Assembly: GCA_041659545.1 (NCBI GenBank)
Contig: JBAZYB010000053.1
Coordinates: 1-19,364, forward strand
Source: Hyphomicrobium_A sp041659545
GTDB taxonomy: Bacteria; Pseudomonadota; Alphaproteobacteria; Rhizobiales; Hyphomicrobiaceae
Reading direction: 5' to 3'
DNA length: 19,364 nt
Numbering within the stretch: position 1 is the first letter of the stretch; each line of letters begins with the position of its first letter. The notes under the pieces were generated by a model. It was not told the origin of the DNA. It was given only the letters and a program-made list of their open reading frames with translations, and searched no databases. The position numbers and the translations under genes were made by a program. Shown one piece after another: positions 15,953-19,364 of the stretch.

Positions 15953-16924
15953 TCACCGCAGAAACGCGCCGAACCCACGTGGGCCATCGCCGACATCGGC
16001 CGTTCCGCTAACGCTGAGGCTTTCGACATCGACGCGTTGCAGAACGTTGTCGGACCAGCAGGCGACGTAGACAACCGCCCCGTCGCCGCTGGCTTCGATA
16101 CCTTCTGGATAGTCGCCGACCCGAATGGTTGCGACGACTTTGAGATTTGCCAGATCGAAGACGCTTAGCGAGCGCGAGGCCTGGTTGGTCACGAATGCCC
16201 GCCCCCTGGCAAAGGCGATCCCGTACGGACGCGATCCCACCTTCACCGTGGTCGTCACCTTGCGCGTGGCAAGATCAATCACCGATACGTCATTGCTCAC
16301 GACGTTGGCCGCAAACGCGCGTTTGCCGCCCGGCTCGATGGCCAATCCGAACGGGTGCGTACCCACCTTGATCTCCCCAGTGCGGATCATGGTCGCCGCA
16401 TCAATGACACTGAGCGCGTCCGCCTCGCGATCGGCGGTCAGGATCGTCGTCCCGTCCTCCGTCACGGCAATCCCCGATGGCGCTCGCCCGACCTTGACGC
16501 GGCCGACAATCGCCCGCCTGACCGGATCGACGGCGACGATCTCGTCGCCATACCAGTTGGCAACGTAGACTACACCGCTACGCGGATTGACGGCGATGCC
16601 GAGCGGCCCCTCACCCACCGTCAACTGCCAGGCAACCTTGCGCGCTACTGTATCGATTGCGAACAGGGCCTTACCCTCAGGCGTCGTCACATAGGCGAAG
16701 TCCCGCATCGGCGACATTGCTACGCCCGCTGGCCGCCCCGGCACAGTGATCTCCGCCACCTGCTTCATCGTCGCGAGATCGACGACGCTGACGCTGTCGG
16801 CCAGCTGATTGGTAACGAATGCCTCGCGCGGGCCATCTGCCGACGCGGCGAGAGCAGCAAACGCGGCCGCGCCGAATGCGGCGGCCGCGACAAGATACAT
16901 CAGCGCACGCACCGCAGCGCTCAC
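15953..16924 (-). CDS. Exported seven-repeat YVTN beta-propeller protein
   Basis: A 323-residue secreted protein made almost wholly of seven repeats of about 42 residues, each with a YVTN-type strand, a D-xx-xxx turn, and a closing V-G-xxPxGIA. Examples are FVTNQLADSVSVVDLAT, YVANWYGDEIVAVDP and FVTNQASRSLSVFDLAN. Seven repeats match a seven-bladed propeller. A hydrophobic leader ends near residue 28. The GTG start overlaps the stop of the upstream MxaD-like gene as GTGA, so the two are translationally coupled. Such propellers are often found near PQQ- or quinoprotein-dependent oxidation genes and may bind protein partners or cofactors; the role here is unknown. No catalytic residues are evident. 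Confidence 0.88.
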   Translation of the reverse strand: MSAAVRALMYLVAAAAFGAAAFAALAASADGPREAFVTNQLADSVSVVDLATMKQVAEITVPGRPAGVAMSPMRDFAYVTTPEGKALFAIDTVARKVAWQLTVGEGPLGIAVNPRSGVVYVANWYGDEIVAVDPVRRAIVGRVKVGRAPSGIAVTEDGTTILTADREADALSVIDAATMIRTGEIKVGTHPFGLAIEPGGKRAFAANVVSNDVSVIDLATRKVTTTVKVGSRPYGIAFARGRAFVTNQASRSLSVFDLANLKVVATIRVGDYPEGIEASGDGAVVYVACWSDNVLQRVDVESLSVSGTADVGDGPRGFGAFLR

Positions 16925-17454
16925 TGGCCGGCTTCCAGCTTGGCCTTCAGCGCTTCGAGCCCTTGCTTCTGGAAGGCGATGACGGCCTTCGTGGCGGCGG
17001 CGTCACTCAGTTCCGGCGGCGGATCGTTGTTCATGTAGCCGCGATAGAACGCACCCTTCCACTCCACCTTCGACTTGCCGCCGGTGTCGGCCACCGAAAT
17101 GGTCGACGAGTATCCTTCGACCGGCAGCGTCTTCAGGTCTTCGTCGTTGGTCAGGAAGGCAATCGTCCTTTCCGCCGGCTCATGCCGCGTCAGCGTGTCG
17201 GTGAAGACGGCGCCGTTCTTGAACGTCAGCTTGCGCTTCGTCACTTCCTTCTTGTACTCGCCGGGATCGACTTCCGTTTTGTCGATCGCCGGATGCCAGC
17301 TCATGTCGCGATAGTTGCCGACGACTTCCCAAACCTTCTCGGCCGGTGCGTCGATTTCAATGGTCGTCACTTCCTTCTTGCGGCTGGGACCATGCGCCAT
17401 GGCCAGCGCCGGCAGCGATGCGATCAAGACGATCGCGGCAACGATACGATTCAC
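16921..17454 (-). CDS. Exported SRPBCC protein, MxaD-like
   Basis: A 177-residue periplasmic SRPBCC (START-like) protein. The signal peptide ends at residue 20 (AMA|HGP), and the mature part opens HGPSRKKEVTTIEIDAPAEKVWEVVGNYRDMSWHP, the helix-grip opening of this family. WKGAFYRGYMNNDPPPELSDAAA is close to the C-terminal half of MxaD. MxaD is a periplasmic protein linked in methylotrophs to electron transfer from methanol dehydrogenase to cytochrome cL. It starts at GTG with GGGGA seven bases upstream and is followed by the overlapping propeller gene. No methanol dehydrogenase or cytochrome gene is in this window, so the link to methanol oxidation is inferred from family resemblance alone. 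Confidence 0.83.
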   Translation of the reverse strand: MNRIVAAIVLIASLPALAMAHGPSRKKEVTTIEIDAPAEKVWEVVGNYRDMSWHPAIDKTEVDPGEYKKEVTKRKLTFKNGAVFTDTLTRHEPAERTIAFLTNDEDLKTLPVEGYSSTISVADTGGKSKVEWKGAFYRGYMNNDPPPELSDAAATKAVIAFQKQGLEALKAKLEAGQ

Positions 17455-17553
17455 GAGCTTTCCCCATCTAAGTGCAGCAACGCCCAGCGTTATGCGGGCG
17501 CGCCGCGACTATCACCGCCGGCCGACCCCGATCAATTGGTCTCGCAACGACTG

Positions 17554-17578
17554 GGAAGTCTTCCTCGCCATGACTTCC
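17554..17578. repeat. Inverted repeat after eboB
   Basis: GGAAGTC (17554-17560) and GACTTCC (17572-17578) are perfect inverted repeats with an 11-base loop, lying 86 bases past the eboB stop and 100 bases before the mxaD-like start. No T-run follows on the minus strand. It may act as an mRNA end or as an operator for the next gene. The rest of 17455-17663 shows no gene. Confidence 0.35.
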
Positions 17579-17663
17579 TAAATAACGCGCCTCCGCGGTC
17601 GCATGCCCCCGCAATGGCGGCATCGAATGGCATTCGCCACGGCACTCTCACGCACATTCGAAA

Positions 17664-18590
17664 TCAGGATTCCGCCTCCACCCGCGGAGTCTGCCCGCCA
17701 CGCAGGATGGTGTTCCCCTCATAGCGCGAGCGCTGATCGACCCCGCGCTTCGCCCAGTCCCTTTCACTCATCTGCCCGCTCTGCCCGTAAGCGGCGAGCG
17801 CATTGCCGAAGGTCACGCGGCGCACGTCCTCAGGCTTGATGCCCTGCTCAGCGAGAAGCATCGCCGTCTTGGGGACAGACAGCGGATCGGAGATGCCCCA
17901 GTCGCAGGCCGAATCCACGATCAGCCGCTCGGCGCCATACTCGCGCACCAGGTTGCACATCCGCTCTGCCGTCATCTTGGAATGCGGATAGATCGAAAAT
18001 CCCGACCAGAACCCGCGCTCGGTCACTTCCCGCACCGTCTCCTCGTTGACGTGGTCGATCACCACGCGCGAAGGCGACACCTTGTGCTCCAGAATGATGT
18101 CCATCGAGCGCGAGGCACCACGCTTCTTATCCCGGTGCGGCGTGTGGATCATCACCGGCAGGTCCAGTTCACGGGCGAGGTCGAGCTGCAGGCGGAAATA
18201 CTTCTCCTCCAGAGCCGTCTGCTCATCGAAACCAATTTCGCCAATGGCGACAACGCCCTCCTTGGTTGCGAACTCGGGCAGTATCTCCATGACACCCTCG
18301 GCGAGCGCTTCGTTGTTGGCTTCCTTCGAGTTGAGACCTATGCAGCAGTAATGCTGGATGCCGAACTGGCTCGCCCTGAATCGTTCAAAGCCGAGGATGT
18401 GGGAGAGATAGTCCCGGTAACTTCCCACGTTGGTACGTGCTTGGCCGATCCAGAACGCCGGCTCGATCACGGCAACGATGCCGGCACGCGCCATCGCCTC
18501 ATAGTCATCCGTCGTACGCGAGATCATGTGAGCGTGCGGATCGATGTACTGCACCGGCGCGCCCTCGATCGGGGTGTGATTGGCATTCAT
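17664..18590 (-). CDS. eboB: TatD-like metal-dependent hydrolase EboB
   Basis: A 308-residue TIM-barrel metal hydrolase of the TatD-like type found as EboB in ebo clusters. Likely metal ligands are visible: DPHAHM (H19, H21), GEIGFDEQ (E118), MIHTPHRD (H149, H152), VIDHVNE (H180) and IVDSACDWG (D226). No signal peptide is seen. The start is the ATG at 18590, which overlaps the eboA stop as ATGA; longer readings run back into eboA. The ebo cluster is linked to export of metabolites to the periplasm, notably scytonemin precursors in cyanobacteria, but the reaction of EboB is not established. In other bacteria eboA and eboB are followed or joined by a UbiA-like, a dehydroquinate-synthase-like and TIM-barrel genes; none is downstream here. 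Confidence 0.85.
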   Translation of the reverse strand: MNANHTPIEGAPVQYIDPHAHMISRTTDDYEAMARAGIVAVIEPAFWIGQARTNVGSYRDYLSHILGFERFRASQFGIQHYCCIGLNSKEANNEALAEGVMEILPEFATKEGVVAIGEIGFDEQTALEEKYFRLQLDLARELDLPVMIHTPHRDKKRGASRSMDIILEHKVSPSRVVIDHVNEETVREVTERGFWSGFSIYPHSKMTAERMCNLVREYGAERLIVDSACDWGISDPLSVPKTAMLLAEQGIKPEDVRRVTFGNALAAYGQSGQMSERDWAKRGVDQRSRYEGNTILRGGQTPRVEAES

Positions 18591-19364
18591 GCGAGGGTCT
18601 CCCAGGTCAGTTTTCCATTGCGAATATCGCGCCACAGCTCCGGCGCGGATTCGAGAGCGACGAGCGCCTTCGGTGTAGGGCATTCCGCGAGCGCCAGCGC
18701 CGCCGCTTTGCGCTCTGTCTCATCGCCGAAGTTGAACACGCGCATCAAGTCGTTGAAGATATGATCGGGCTCGGCAAACGGACCGATACAGCGCCACAGT
18801 TCGGGCTTCACGTCGCGATTGGCGGCCCAGCGCTCGTGTGCATAATCGGCCAGCATGCGGGCGAGATCGGCGTTGCGGCGCTCATCCAGCCGTTGGATCG
18901 GCGTCAGTGTGCTGCCGATGAATAGGGCCTTCACAACCATCTGGTTCCACATCGCCTCGGTGAAGTTCTCAGCCGGATACGGACTGCGATGCGCCACGGC
19001 CTCGTAGATGGGCTGCATGGCCGAACGGATGCCCTCGCTCGCCAGCGGCAGGAGCGCCAGCGGCCGCGGATACAGCGGCAAGCCGCGCAACAGCGCTATC
19101 TGCTCACCGATTTCCCCCGAGCGCGCCAGTTTTTCCAGGCATCCAGCAAAGCTGGCCTCGCCTCCGGCATGGCTTGCCAAAACGAAGAGAACTCGCGTCG
19201 CCTGCTCGACCGTCCAGTCGCTGGCGTCCAGCCCCGGACGCACCGCCTCCCCGTTCGCGCGCTCCTCATCGTCGAGTTGCAACGGATCGCGACCGACACG
19301 CCGCGGCGCAAGTCCAACCGCCCGCGCCAATGCAATCGCTGAGGTCCCGGACGCAATGCGTGCA
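18587..19364 (-). CDS. eboA: EboA-domain protein (partial, 5' end outside window)
   Basis: At least 258 residues of an EboA protein, a helix-rich family of unknown biochemical function that marks ebo loci. The reading frame stays open to the right edge, with family-like sequence (ALARAVGLAPRRVGRDPL) crossing the TTG at 19330, so that codon is not the start and the gene continues beyond 19364. Recognisable parts are FTEAMWNQMVVKALFIGSTL, IQRLDERRNADLARMLADY, WRCIGPF and the C-terminal ALALAECPTPKA segment. It is translationally coupled to eboB by an ATGA overlap. No signal peptide can be judged because the N-terminus is missing. Confidence 0.85.
   Translation of the reverse strand, partial: ARIASGTSAIALARAVGLAPRRVGRDPLQLDDEERANGEAVRPGLDASDWTVEQATRVLFVLASHAGGEASFAGCLEKLARSGEIGEQIALLRGLPLYPRPLALLPLASEGIRSAMQPIYEAVAHRSPYPAENFTEAMWNQMVVKALFIGSTLTPIQRLDERRNADLARMLADYAHERWAANRDVKPELWRCIGPFAEPDHIFNDLMRVFNFGDETERKAAALALAECPTPKALVALESAPELWRDIRNGKLTWETLA

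Overview
This is GC-rich DNA whose gene content fits an alphaproteobacterium, most likely a member of the Hyphomicrobiales. The clues are a porin domain carrying the ELE(x)STARKGN-type lead-in seen in Hyphomicrobiales porins, an exported MxaD-type SRPBCC protein as found in methylotrophs, FixL/FixJ-style regulators, and very compact packing with ATGA and GTGA overlaps. The taxon is inferred from protein features, not from a marker gene.

Left edge (1-4108, plus strand): a CAT-anticodon tRNA, a TonB-dependent outer-membrane receptor with an unusual Lys/Ala/Pro-rich linker, and a UGT-like (GT1) glycosyltransferase. The glycosyltransferase ends six bases from the stop of the convergent dctA.

Centre (4115-15943): a large C4-dicarboxylate block. 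On the minus strand, in transcription order, it holds a DctP-type solute-binding protein, a LysR regulator, a terminator and 393-bp gap, an 831-residue outer-membrane protein that looks like two beta-barrels fused, an exported alpha/beta-hydrolase whose nucleophile serine is glycine, an exported fumarase/aspartase-superfamily lyase, and the symporter DctA. Divergent from dctP is a DctS/DctR-like histidine kinase and response regulator. My reading is that an organic compound enters through the porin, is cleaved in the periplasm by the exported lyase to release fumarate, and the fumarate is imported by DctA. DctP lacks its usual DctQ/DctM partners and carries a possible lipobox, so it may be a co-sensor for DctS rather than a transporter part. 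This is the most likely undescribed system in the window.

Right side (15953-19364, minus strand): a seven-repeat YVTN beta-propeller coupled by a GTGA overlap to an MxaD-like SRPBCC protein, then the end of an ebo locus: eboB (TatD-like hydrolase) coupled by an ATGA overlap to eboA, which runs off the right edge. No transposases, CRISPR arrays or phage genes were seen.
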